Shown one piece after another: positions 11,301-23,800 of a stretch of DNA of 64,000 nucleotides. The stretch's first letter is position 1, and every line of letters begins with the position of its first letter. The stretch is from NCBI RefSeq assembly GCF_022605165.1, contig NC_063072.1, forward strand, positions 496,001 through 560,000. The letters run 5' to 3'. Under the pieces are notes generated by a model, which saw nothing but the letters and a program-made list of their open reading frames with translations, was not told the DNA's origin and did no database searches. Source of the DNA: Purpureocillium takamizusanense. Lineage: Eukaryota > Ascomycota > Sordariomycetes > Hypocreales > Ophiocordycipitaceae. The translations under genes and the position numbers were made by a program.

Positions 11301-11998
11301 ACAGCCAAGGCGTCGTTTGTTATGGGCAAAACCCACTGGACATGACCGGCATCCATGCATCAAGGCTGCCTGCTCGCCTTAGCGCCACCGCCATTGCTTG
11401 GGTCAGGTGTGGGGGACATGCAAGGCCTGGAGGAGGGCCGCCGCCCATCGCGGTTGGCCCTGCGCCGAGGGTCGGTCGCAGCAGGAGTGGGCTGCCCGCA
11501 CCTCAACTGAGTGCTGTTGAGGTGTGTGTGCCAGGTTCCATTTGCCATCCATCACCATCCATGGATGGGATCGATCCATCCTGCGGCCAAAGCAGCAGCA
11601 GGACAAACTGACTGACTGTACGGCACTACCTGCCAAGTACCGGCACCATCGACAGCAGCGAGTGTCTGGTTTGCTGGCCATCAAGAACGGTGCCGGGATT
11701 GGGATATGCCGCCACAAACGCAGGGTCTTCCACTGTGGCATCGAGCCTCGTCCACGGTTCGAGCTGGTGACAGGAGGGCCAGCATGCATGGGGCATGAGC
11801 ACCAACGTGGGACTCGTCCAGCATTGCGCATGGATGGGGGGAGGGATGGATTCATTGATGCAAACCCCGGACGGGATAGGGCGCTGGACCGGGGCGCTGG
11901 GCGCTGGCAAAGCCCAGCCCCTGCACGCCCCATCCCCAGTCGAGCGGTCGTCCAAGGCCTTGCCTCACCAGTGCTGGCTAGGCGTTTTGTTTGTTTGG

Positions 11999-12030
11999 CC
12001 ATGCCATGCCATGCCATGCCATGCCATGCC
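11999..12030. repeat. (CCATG)6 pentanucleotide microsatellite
   Basis: About six tandem CCATG units, followed by degenerate GGCACGGCA repeats up to about 12055. It lies in the gene-poor spacer. Confidence 0.9.
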
Positions 12031-12930
12031 AGGCACGGCACACGGCACGGCACGGCCTGGCGCGCGTGTGTCAAGGCTGCGCCGTTGCGGCGATTACTCC
12101 GCTGGTCTGTCGCCATGGTCGGATGCTCGTGTTCCACGGCACGCTCAGAGGTCCGTCGACCTTGTCCGTCGGCCCCCAAATGTCCGTGGGCAGACCGGAG
12201 CGGCGTGCTGGCGGCAGCGACGACGGCGGAAGCCGGGCACCATGGCTGTTCCGAAGACTCGGAACCGCCCAGGCCGTCCTGCGGGCCTTGTCGGTCCGCC
12301 CAGAAGCTGGGAGAGTGTGGGGGCCTGGGCTCTGTACCTCATCGTGTTAGGCCGCCGGATATCCCAGACAAGGGCGATTACGTACCTGTAGTACCTCAAA
12401 CCTGCTAGCAGTGGATGGCTGTGAATCTGTGGCAAGGCCAGAAGACAAACGGTGACGCCCTGTCCGTTCTGTGTCGCATGCTAAGTCGCAGACCAGACAT
12501 TGGTCTCGAGAGACAGGAGACGGGATCGCAAGTTCCTGTGTTCCATGGAGTGACAGAGGAACGCCGTGTTGGCTGCGCGGTACTTGGTACGGATGCACGA
12601 TGGAGGCGGATTAGTTAGTAGGTACTGTAGAGAGGGGGGGGGCTCTTGGTGGCACTTGCCCCAGGGCCGGACGGATATCGACCTTGCCGGCGCACAGTCC
12701 TTCGCTGCGCAAAAAGGCAGCAGCCATCCATGTGTGTACTTGGTACCATGGTGCTAGAAGCGGCAGTTGCTCCAGGTTCGCGCCTTCCTCAGGAAATAAG
12801 GTACAGTAGGTATGCGTACAGTCAATGTACGCAGTTGTAGACTCCCGTCGTCCCCCTTCCTGTCGCTCCCTGAATCAGCCATGACTGACTGATGAGCCTT
12901 TTCCAGCAGGTCGCAGCCGACGCAGCACAA

Positions 12931-12968
12931 CACACAGCACAGCACAGCACAGCACAGCACAGCACAGC
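12931..12968. repeat. (CACAG)n pentanucleotide microsatellite
   Basis: Seven tandem CACAG/AGCAC units in the gene-poor spacer. The spurious Cys/Ala/Val-rich frames on either strand come from this repeat. Confidence 0.9.
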
Positions 12969-15900
12969 CCCAGATTCAGGCTGCCAAAGAGCCAACAACA
13001 TCCACCTGTCTTGTCCCCACGATGCACCATCCCGGCATGGATCCCAGCCCGGGCAGGCAGGCAGGCAGGGCTGCTGGTCGGTCGCATCCAACATGCTTCT
13101 GCTTGTGTCACCCAGCCATCCCGCCATCGCGCGCGTGTGCATATGTATGGTATAGTACGCCCCGCCGCGACTTGCTGCTACTAGGGACTAACGTATTAAC
13201 TTAAGTACTGCTCCAGCACTGTGCCTCTTCAAACGTACACATGTCAAAACTGACAAAGTGCCGCCCTGTCTGTCTGTGGCTCGCGGCCCACGCGGCTGAC
13301 AGAGGTGCGTGCGTGTGTGGCAAGGCCAGGCTCGGCAGATGCCCCCTCGACGACACAGGCACGAACCACATCGAGCGCAACAAGACAAGAACGACATCAA
13401 AACGACGACCCAAGTGGCGACAGCCGCTGGCGACGGGCGACCTTGGCATCGCCCCGACGAACTCGCCCATGCGTGCGTGTCATTTATCAAAACGTCTCAA
13501 CGGCCAAGGCCTCGTTCGTGGCTTGACGGCCGGCCCATGCCACCATCTCCAGCCCAATAATGGAGTCGACTCACGTTCCTCTTTCGTATCCTCTTCCTGG
13601 CACGCTCCATGATGGGGCAACGCCCCTGCCGGCCGGCTATCGTGGCGCCGCGCAATGCCGCATAGGCCTCCCCCTTCCCCCCTTCTCTCAGTCTCTGTCT
13701 CTTGCACCAACTACGAGGCGCCATGCCTCGTGCCGCGGACTTTAATGCCAACATACGTACATTCAGCGTTCAAGCATAACGGTTGGCCCCATGGAGTGTG
13801 GGGCTTGCAAACGGCAGCCATGCTGCTGACGGTCGAGATCTGCTGATGTACGGGGCGGGTGCTGCTAGTACTAACGATTCCCGTAGCACCAGTAACTAGT
13901 AAGCACGATTAACACAGCACATCCCCGCTCGGAAACTTTTCGCTTGCTCGGTCCGGCTCCCAGCCTCGATGATGATCAATCAATCTTCAGTCCGCCATCC
14001 AAGTGCCAGTCCCTCCCTATCCTCGGCGTCTGCCTTTTTGGCACAGGTTGGGGTTCGACGCTGCCAATCGCGGATAACGCGCTCGCCACGTACGGAAACA
14101 CTCCGCGCCCGCGAGCGACTTCTCGACTTGCGCTGGCAGCTCCAAGGGCCTCTTCGCGCCTGGTTGATCTGTCTCGCCCAGCTGGTCCGGCCGATCGAAG
14201 GATTCGACGCCGTCTCGACTGGGTTCCAGACCAGCAGCCCTCTTCGGCCCCGTCGACGCCGTCCATCGACACCGTCCGTTATGGAGTCTGTAGCACGCAC
14301 GCTTTGTTTAGTAACGTATGCACCTTGTTTGCATTTGCATTTCCTGCACAGCAATGGATTTGCGCCATGGGCTACGCAAAGGACACGCCGAGCCTTGCAA
14401 GCGGCGCTGTAGGCAAACGTCAATCACCACCACGTCTGATCAGCGTGGCTGGCCCATCATAGCGACATGAGCGCACTTGGCTTGATCCGCCGTGGCAGCT
14501 GCAGGTTCGCATCGCTGCCCGAATTTTGTTTCTCCCCCTTGCTTAAGCTTCTGTTCGTCATCACTACCAGGTGACTTTGTTGTCTAGCAGATGTGCTGAG
14601 CATCGATCGATCCATCCTGGCGTTTGACGCCGGCCGCGGCACCCGCCCACTTGACTTGTCGGCTCCCTGACCGGACACCCAACGTCGGCTGAGGCCAAGA
14701 GTTTCTCCATGCCACGGAACAATCTAAACCCTAACTCTTTGCGACCCAGAAGGACTGCCTGGGTCTGGCAACCAACAAGCCGAAAGACATCGGTGGCAAT
14801 CAGCCCATTCAGCATGGAAGCATGTATCACTGCACCGCTCCACCAGGGCGAACCACGCGGGCACGCCCCTCGAATCACCCATTGGTTTGGGACAACACGT
14901 GCGCTATGCCAAAAGGCTGCTTGCTTGCTTGCTACCTGGATGGGGCCCCCTCGCTCGTTCGCTCGCTCGCTCGCTGTGACGCGGCCAGCTCTTGGCTGCA
15001 GTGCCATTCATTGCGCCGTTTGTTTCCCCTCGCGGCTGTTGCGACCGAATTGACCATCCGTCACAATGGCGTCGTCGGGCACTTACTTATACGACGGGAT
15101 ACGAAACAGTCTCATCAAGGAGCAAGGATACTCTTCTGGGCAACGACCTGCCTAACGAAGCCATCCCGGCGCACATGAGCGCTTCCGAATCGGAAAAAGA
15201 CACCTCCCCTTGGCGACGATTCCAACCTTGATGTGGACAGTCTTGCAGCCGCACCGCTCATGTATGGAACTATGCATGTGCAGCCAGCCCTACGATAACG
15301 ATGTCTCGGTTCGCCCTCGGCCAAGACTCGCAAGGAGTGACATGTCCTATTCTGTTGACCAAGTCATCCATCTGGACCCCGTTCTGTCAAAACTTCGCAT
15401 CGCTTTGGCAGGCGGCCCTTCGGGACAAGGGCACAACAACCGGTGAGCCTGCAGTGTGGTCACCCGTCGAACATGCATCATTTCATATCATCATTTGCCT
15501 TATGCGGACTGACGTGGATGACCAATTGTACCTGCCCATCTCGGTGCTCTGCGAATTGTAAGCCGGCCGGCCGGCCCTACTTCGTACCGAGAGTTGAATC
15601 CTCGAGGCCCCCCACGTTGAGCCAGCACGCTGTGGGCGGGCGCCGACGAGGCGTGATGAAGTCGAAGCTCCTCGGGGCGCTGTAATCCCTTTTCCTCCCG
15701 GAGAGCACACAGCCCGCGATGTGTACCATCCGTCCAGACCACGTCCCCGCCCCCTCCGCACAAAAATATCACGACTGGCAGTCGCCAGCGACGCCGTCTC
15801 GGTACCTCGCAGCATCTCACTTCCGCGGGTGCCGGCCGGGGCGTCTTCCTACTGGGCGCGGGGAGCTTCTTGTCATGCCGCCGGCACGCTGATGCTGTCC

Positions 15901-16489
15901 AGTCGGCGCATCCTCCCTCAAGCAAAGGCCGTATAGTCAACAACTGGCGACGACCGTCGTCGATGGTCACCTTATCGCCAACCCTCAAGCAGCTCGGCCG
16001 CAGAATCCCCCCCAGGCTTCCTCCGTCCGCCCTATGGCCTGTCTCTCTCTATCTACAATCTCATCTCGAGAGTTACACACGCATATAGGTCATGATAAAA
16101 CCTGTCAAAGAGTCATCCGCTCGGTCGGTCCCCTCCCTGGCCTGCTGGGTCTGCCTCGTCCCGTCATCCCGCGTCGCTTGCCCCAGGCTCACTCATGCGG
16201 CCCCCTCAGCGAGGGTCGTCGGAGTGATCTTGCAGGGCGCGTTCCACGTCCGTAGAGGAGTGTCTTTTGCGCGACCCCTTGCCCCTTTGTGCTAGTATTA
16301 CTGCTACTACTACTAGTATAGAACGTAGGTACGGATGTGCGTGCGTTCCAGTACGATCGATACCTACCTACCTCTATTACTTACCTAGTACTTTACCTAC
16401 CCATCTACGTCACAGGAGGGTTGCCTACCTTATCCATCTACATGGCGAATGTAGGCACGTAGTCGTAACACCTGCCCCGCGTCGTCAAG

Positions 16490-16507
16490 CCCCCCCCCCC
16501 CCCCCCC
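16490..16507. repeat. 18-bp homopolymeric C tract
   Basis: Eighteen consecutive C followed by AAAA; intergenic, about 0.8 kb downstream of the ENA ATPase stop. Confidence 0.9.
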
Positions 16508-17075
16508 AAAAGATTGAACAATAAAGGGTCCATGGCGATCATTCATCCCATTGTCCTCGCCCCTAAAACACATAACATCCAAGGACCAACGACGAGTTCT
16601 CACGCGCCAGTTGTTGACCCGTCTCTCCTTTTTTTTTTCTTCGTTTCCCTTTCTGCTTCCCTTCCCCCGAGAGAGCGGTGTACGTACATCGGGACCTTCC
16701 TTTTCCAAAATCATGCCCAGAGGAGGATGACCTATATTAAACCACTTTGCATACATATATATATGCGGGTGCTTGTAATGTGTGCCACTTCATATATATA
16801 TATAAAAATAGATATATACTTTTTCCACCTGTCCATTAGTTATCCATCTACTTGGTACGACGTACACGCCGAGAAAAGAGCGGGCAAGCGGGCAAGCGGG
16901 CGATTCGCAAGCCCGTGGTGACGAAACACCTTATACACAGAGACACAGACACAGACAGAGCCACGCACACGCACGCGTGTGCAACAGCGTACAGCTACAA
17001 CTTGTTATTCTGGGCCCTAGTGGACCCAGGATACTGCCATCGCTACTGCTTAATCTACTCCGCCGTATCAATCTA

Positions 17076-17117
17076 TGCCACTTACTGCTACTGCTACTAC
17101 TGCTACTGCTACTACTG
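17076..17117. repeat. (CTACTG)n-type microsatellite
   Basis: Tandem TACTGC/TACTAC units shortly downstream of the ENA ATPase stop. They generate Leu- and Tyr-rich artefact frames. Confidence 0.85.
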
Positions 17118-17320
17118 GTGTCGCGAATACTGCCTCTGCCGCTGCGGCATTCGCAACGCTTACTGTGCCCGCCCGTCGGCTCACCTCGACGGGCGGGCTC
17201 GTCAACATCATCTTCCTCTATACGGGGCATCTTTCCAGCCGAGAGCCGCCGACGCCGCGCCGTCCCGCACGCGCTCTCGCACGCGCTCTCGCACCCGGAC
17301 CGCCCCGTCTCCCACTCATG

Positions 17321-20300
17321 TCATTGAGCTTCCTTTTCGTTGTCGGCCACGGCTTTGTCCGCGCCCGACTTCTCAGGAGCCGCAGTGTCGCTGTTGGTGC
17401 CGCTCTCCTCGTCACCGCCCTTGGCCGGGCCGTCACCGTCGCCGTCCCGACCGAGATATTGTCCAAAGACACGCGTCTCGAGGTCCGACTTGAAGTTGCC
17501 GCCCTTCTTGGCCTTGCGGCGGAAGTAGACGCGCTTGGCCCACTTCCACGACTCGATGCCCAGGAAGAAGAGGAAGGCTTCAACGAAGACTATGCCCCAT
17601 TCCCAGCTGATGCCCGCGTGCTTGAACACAACCGTGTTGAGGCCGGGGATGTAGATGATGGGGAACATGGTGACGAAGCCGGCGACAATGGCCCAGAAGA
17701 GGAACTTGTTGCGCCAGGCGTCAATGATCCACTGGGTAAAGTACTTCTTGCTCTTGGGCTGCATGCGGAAGAACGACCGGCGCATGTTGACCATTTCCCA
17801 GGCTAGGAACAGCGCGAACCACGTAAGGCAAGCAAAGGTCGTGGCGCGAGCGCGGAAAACGACCTTGCAGTCCTCCGAGTAGTGGTTGTTGCAGTCGTGG
17901 CCAATGTCTGCGGCCCCGTTGCCGAAGCCGTACAGCACCAAGACAAATGACGCCAGGCAGAGTGCAGACATCCACAGGCCGTAAACGACCATGTCGAGCA
18001 GAAGCTCTGGGGTAAAGACACCTTGCTTGAGCTGAGGAATAGTTAGTGATCTGTAAATATGTTGAGGTTGAGGTGATAGAGGCCAGACTAACATTTTGAG
18101 GCGGTCGCTGCATAATGTCTGGTGCAGCAATCTCGAATCCCAAGCCCATGTCGGGCATACCCGAGGTGATCATGATGATCCAGAGAATCTCCACGGGCGC
18201 CAGGGGAAACACGGAGATGCCACGGCTATCTTTGAACGCGAGGCCAATCAAAAGCGTGCAAGCCTGGGCAATGTTCTCGGCGAGAACATGGAGGATGAAC
18301 TTTTGTATGTTGTCAAACATGCGGCGGCCTTCCTCGACGGCGTTGAGAATCGAAGCAAAGTTGTCGTCGGTCAAGACGATATCAGAAGCCTCCTTGGCCA
18401 CATCCGATCCAGCCTGGCCCATGGCGATGCCAACATCTGCCCGCTTCAAGCTGGGCGAGTCGTTGACGCCATCGCCGGTCATGGCAACAAAGGCTTTGCG
18501 GCGGTGGAGGGCTTCAATCATGCGGACCTTGGTCTGAGGGGCGCAGCGAGCGACGACGAGCGGGAGCAGAGGCAGCCCGTCGATTTCCTGGTCGGTTAGT
18601 CTATCGAAGTCAGACGCAGCCATGACCATGGTCTTGGCAACGTCGGAAGCAATTTGGTTCATCTTGGTAGGCAGGATGCCGACCTCGAGTGCAATAGCAC
18701 GGGCAGTCTCGGGATGGTCACCGGTCAGCATGTGGACGCTGATGCCAGCCTCATGGCACATGCGGACGGACGGCGCAGACTCGGGGCGAGGAGGGTCGTA
18801 GAGACCGATGAGACCACGAAATGTGAGGTCTTCCTCAAAGTCTCCCCGCTCGAGCTCGGCCTCGTTGTCCTGCACATGAGGGATGTCGGTCTTGCTGGCA
18901 AGCGCCAAAACACGCAGACCCAGACGAGCCATGGCTTCCATGTTCTTGAGGACATCGGCCTTGATGTCTTCGGAGAAGTCCTTGATTTCATCGCCGACGG
19001 CGTACCGTGGGCAGGACGTGAGAACTCGCTCCACAGCGCCCTTTGTGAAGAGCCACTGCTTCTGCGTCTCTTTGTTTTCAAAAATGACGGACATTTTCTT
19101 CACATCAGAGTCAAATGGGAACTCGGCCTTTTGCTGCCAGGTAGCACCATCACCAGTGGACAGGCGAAGACGATTCCAGTTGAAGCGGGACGCAAACACC
19201 TGGATGGCAATCTCGGTGGGGTCACCGCGGCCCTTCCATTCGCCTTCGACCTGGTTCACAGAGGCCAAGTTGGCAAGCGAGGCAACGTTGAGGTACTCTC
19301 GCAGGGTGGCGTCTTTGGCAACGAGCTGCTCTCCATCAATGGCCTCACCATCGGCGTTGGCACCCCGGAAGTCAATGTCTTTGGGTTGGGCAACTGCGAG
19401 GCCGAGCTGGCCAACGGTGGGGTTGAAAGGCTCGCTCGTGGTGCCCACCGAGTAGGTGCCGCGGCCAGGAATCCAGGCCTTCTTGACAATCATGTTACCC
19501 TGAGTCAGGGTTCCAGTCTTGTCCGAGCAGATATCTACGGGCAAGTTAAGCGATTGACAAGACGCGGGGGTGTGCGACGCTTACTAGAAACCGCACCGAG
19601 CGCCTCAAGGCTCTTGAGGTTGCGGACAATGACGTGACGCTGGACCATGCGCTTCGTGCCAGCAGCCATGGTGATGGTCAGGACGACGATGAGGGAGGCC
19701 GGGATCATGGAAAGGCCAGTGGCGACGGCGTAAATGATGACTTCCTGCTTGGTGTCGAACTTGTTCGCGGCGAGGACAATAATAGCACAGACAATGGCCG
19801 TGCCGAGAAGTAGAATAGCCAGCTTGGACAGCTTCTTCTGGAGGGGGGTGCCGACGTTGACGCCGAGGAAGCGGCCGACGGCATCGGAGCAAGTGAGAGT
19901 CCAGGCCTGAAGCCAACGACCAAAGGTGGTGGTGCCGTCCTCACGCCGCTTGGGCTGACGTCGGCGGGATTCCTTGCCACGTAGGGCGGCAGCAATCTGG
20001 CCAATCTCCGTGTACAGGCCGGTAGCGAAGACGACACCGCGGGCGCGTCCCTTGGTCACAGTCGAGGAGCTATATGCGACGTTGAGACGATCGCCGGGGC
20101 CAGTGTCCTCGGGGAAGGTGGTCGCTGTCTCCTTGCGAACAGGCAGAGACTCGCCGGTAAGAAGGGCCTCGTTGGTCTCGAAGTTGACGGCCTCGACTAG
20201 GCGGATATCGGCCGGGATGGTATCACCGGTCTTGAGCTCCACCATGTCACCGGGCACAATTTCGGCCGTGACGACAGTTTCGTTGTTGCCGTTGCGAATA

Positions 20301-20825
20301 GCCTGCGCAGTGGGAGAACTAAGGGATCGCAGAGAATCCATGGTCTTTGCAGCCTTGAACTCTTGGAAGAAGCCCACCACAATGTTGAGGACGATGACAG
20401 CGGTAATGACACCGCCCTCGATCCATGACCGAATACCAAAGGAGGCTGCCATGGCAAGAATGAGGACCTGGATTTGGGCTGTCAGGAACAATGGGTCGTC
20501 TCGGGCATCATGAGTCGGTGATAGTGCAAAGCAACAGCGAGCCACGAACGGCGAGTAGAGGAGGGAAACGTACCAGCGTGAGAGCATTGGCGATCTGGCC
20601 AATGAAGATCTTGACGGGCTGCACGCCCTTTTGCTCGCCGAATTCATTGCGACCGTACTCTTCCAATCGTCGCTTAGCCTCCTCGTCGGAGAGGCCAACC
20701 TCGATATTGGCCTTGAGCTCGTTCACGACCTGCTCGATGGCGAGGGCGTGGGCCGGGGCCGTCATGGGCGTATTGGCCTGCCCGGAGACGTGCTCCCCGA
20801 CAGGGTCTTTCTCCTTGCCGCTCAT
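17321..20825 (-). CDS. ena1: ENA-type P-type ATPase (type IID Na+/K+/Li+ efflux pump)
   Basis: Plasma-membrane P-type ATPase exporting Na+, Li+ and K+ at high salt or alkaline pH. Four exons: 20825-20574, 20467-19585, 19534-18093 and 18031-17321. The introns are 106, 50 and 61 nt, all phase-consistent, giving 1095 aa, typical of ENA pumps. Visible motifs are the cation-ATPase N-terminal domain, NALTL joined to VLILAMAASFGIRSWIEGG at the first splice, the actuator-loop TGES, the phosphorylation site ICSDKTGTLTQG (Asp about 383), KGAVERVL, TGDHPETARA, and the hinge MTGDGVNDSPSLKRADVG. The last exon begins LKQGVFTPELL and encodes the final membrane helices and a charged, disordered tail. The start MSGKEKDPVGEH is the first in-frame ATG. 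Upstream is a 4.5 kb spacer shared with UVDE; ENA genes are usually strongly induced by salt and pH, but I assign no site. Confidence 0.95.
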
Positions 20826-23800
20826 GGCGACCAAACAAGACAGGAGTCAAGGGCTGCAGTTGAGTTTGTCAAAGAATGCGGGGGGGGAGGGGCGATGTTG
20901 AGAAGAAGGCAGACAGGTGGACCTTCTTTATCGGCAACACCAGCGGTGTACAGCCGGGGTGACGACGACTGGCAGGACCGAATATCAGCGCGGCTTGAAG
21001 CTGAAGCGTCAGCTCGATAGATGTGCCGTCGTGCCGACCAGGGATGGAGGGAACGAATGTGGATGAGACCGGGGAGGAAAAAAGAAGAAGGCAGATGCTG
21101 GCAACAGGGCAGGGCGATGATTATCTTTAAGTGCAGACACGCGCCAAGAGACGCGGAGAGAGACTTTGTTTGGTACATGCTCGAAGAGGTCGCCGCCGAG
21201 CCCTTCGCCTGAACGGGGTCCCCGGCGAAGACTCGACTCGCTAGCCATGTAGGTAGAGGCGAATGACTTCACCGCAACCCATTTTTCCCCTGCCGTCAAG
21301 TTCTTCCTGCGACGATGGCGCAGACGCGGGCGGCTTGGCGCCCGCAAGCATGTATCGGATTACATGTTCGTACTGGGGCACAGTGCACTGGGCACTGGCA
21401 GTCCCTGCCAAACCACCAAAGGCCCTTGGCAGCGCAGAAATGGCGATGTGGCATTCGCGAATCGCTCGTGAGCCGTTGTCGCCGTCCCGGCTTGATGGAA
21501 AAAGAGGCCTGCAGGGCCTGAGCTGGTCTTGCCTGCATCCCATGAGCGACGTCGATGATGCTGTATCTGTACGGTATACAGTCCAGCAAGAGGTCTGCCT
21601 TGGACGTCCAATGCGTCGTCAGTCTTGGTGCGTGACCTGCCATGATGGTGCGCAGTCAAGCCGCGGGCGAGCTCACTATCCCTTGATGCTATCCAGCCAT
21701 CGTCGATGATCAAGTAGCCTGTCGACGTCGGAGTCTTTTCCCCCAGCTTTTGAGTCAAGTACGTGTCCGAGTGTCGTTGACGCGTGTTGGGGTGTGGTTG
21801 CTGCATCTGCTGCATGTCCTTGGAACACGACACTCCTCGACATTGCCCGGCATGTAAGACATTGATGGTACAATGGGTACTACATACCTAGATACCACCC
21901 GCATAATCGGGACTTGGCTTCGACCTGGTCCCCCCGGCAGTGCGTCCAAGGCATCGTCGAGGCTGTCCCGCCGCAGCGGAGGGAGTGTCACACTGTCACA
22001 CAGCGTCGTCGACGGGCTATTTCTTGTTTCGCATGCCACGTTGCCATCCAACGGCGCTGCGCTCGACATGCAAGGACGATTGCCGTGGCAGCCCTGGCAA
22101 CAAAGACACAAAGACTGGCGCGGCGGTATAGTGCCTAGGGTAGACAAAGCTGTTGGTTTCGAGAGTACCTTACGCACGTGAACTTGCAGCTGCACATCTC
22201 TGGCTGATGGGTGCCCGCCAATATGCCATGCCCAGGCCTGGAACATGGTCGATTGCCGAGTTGCACTTTCTTGTGTAACGTTGGCGGTTCAGCTTGTCTG
22301 CGTTTGGCCTGCGGAGATGTCAATGAGCGACAAGACCAACGGCGAATCGTCATCGGCACCAGTTAGGATGGGAAATAGACCAGGCAATGGAGCAGCCACG
22401 CGTTGCCGCGACACACGAGAGACGGCTGATGGCGCCCAAGCTGGAAGTGTCTCTCGATGCTCTCGCGCCAAGTTAAGCCGTAAGTGCCCGGTGTTGAGTG
22501 AAGCCGGAGGTGTTGTTGGCCGCTTCCATGTCGACTCGGCTTCACGCACTGTGTAGGTTTGCCCTCGCCCCACCGTGGGGGTTCGCGGCAGGTGCAGCCT
22601 TTGCAGCGTCGTCTTGGCGGGCCGCGTCTACGCCAATGGCCGCCTCGCCCGGCCGCCGACTCCCCGCTGCCAAGCGATAAGGTTTGGGCTGTGCACCGCC
22701 GGCGCTCCATAACGACGGGGTACATGGTACTTGTTCTTCAGTGATCAACGTCGGCAGCAGCTGGAAGGAGCCGCCCGCTTGTGGCTTCCAAGCCAACATG
22801 GTCTGATTTGATGCCTGTTCCAGAAGCCTTCCGGAACGAGACGAGACGCCTTCAAGGCCGAGACGAAGACAACAGCGTCAAGTACTGCTCATGATAGAAA
22901 ACACACGAACAAGACGAGGATCAGAATGCTCGGCCCGCCACCACAAAAGATCTGGCCGCGTCCGGTGCAAAGCCCGAGGTTCGCCAAGAATCGACGTGGG
23001 TCGTGACACACGGTTGGCGCTCGCCCCTGGAGCGCCGTGAAGCATGCAAACAAGACTGTACATGGCAAACGAGAGTTGACCAAGACGATCGTCCGCTAGT
23101 TGATGCTAGTACTAGTAATACTAATCGTGGAATCCCGCTCTTACCCCCACAGAAGCTCGGTTACTTACGCTGGCAATTCTAGGCCCGCGCACCGTCTCAC
23201 GAGTCACGGTGCTGGCGTTCGTTGCCGAGAGCCCTGGCCGCAACAGCCACTGCCGCCACGCCATGCTTCTTTGATGCCAAGATAGCGCGCCCGCACGTGC
23301 GCCTCCCACGCGCCATGAACGGCTCGGAACGCCGTGCTCCTCCTGGTCAAAGCCGTTGTGACAAGGCCAGCTGTGCGGCATGCCACTTGGAAGAAACAGC
23401 TTATAGCACTCGAATGTACATGCAACGCCCCTTTTTGGCCAACCATTGAGTCCAGCCTTGGCCGTGTAGGCTACCCACGTCGTGAACCTCACTGCCCTAT
23501 AACCCATGGCCGATGAGGGCGGATCGCGTCGTGCTGACTGATTGCGACTCTCGCTGGTATATTCGAGTCGTCTGAAGGAAGCAAGCATGGGAGTGTTCCC
23601 CGGCGGAAGTTTGTTGTGGGAAGCCGCCAGCTCACGATGCTACGATCCTGCTACACCTTGATTATCTCGGCCTCTGACGAGTCTGACTTCCGCTCAGGGC
23701 CTCTTGTCGTTGAAAAGCTAATAGTAAGGAATGACACTGGATCGCCGTCAATTGACGAAGAGATGGTCAAGATGATGAAAAGTCCCGTATCAAGTCTTCT

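Larger units (their letters stand above)
8286..17320. other. About 9 kb gene-poor spacer
   Basis: No reading frame here shows a recognisable domain, splice-linked exons or protein-like composition; the long frames (up to 294 codons) look like GC-driven noise, often overlapping on both strands. The half next to 8285 is presumably the promoter and leader of the double-zinc-cluster factor. The other end is downstream of the ENA ATPase. It holds many simple repeats, TAGTACTA octamers at 10103-10110, 10748-10755 and 13866-13873, a TA-rich patch at about 16754-16815, and repeated TACC/CTACC tracts around 16360-16440. A long non-coding transcript or small lineage-specific gene cannot be excluded. 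Confidence 0.45.

Noticed and set aside
10907..12408. Long plus-strand frames (234 and 294 codons) and a 258-codon minus frame
   Set aside because: They overlap on both strands, contain translated microsatellite (CHAMPCHA-type), lack domains or splice partners, and have noise-like composition.
14728..14738. AACCCTAAC, telomere-like
   Set aside because: A single partial unit within unique sequence; no tandem array.
21334..21918. PacC-like GCCAAG sites upstream of the ENA pump
   Set aside because: A hexamer counted on both strands is expected about twice in 4.5 kb; three hits are not evidence.
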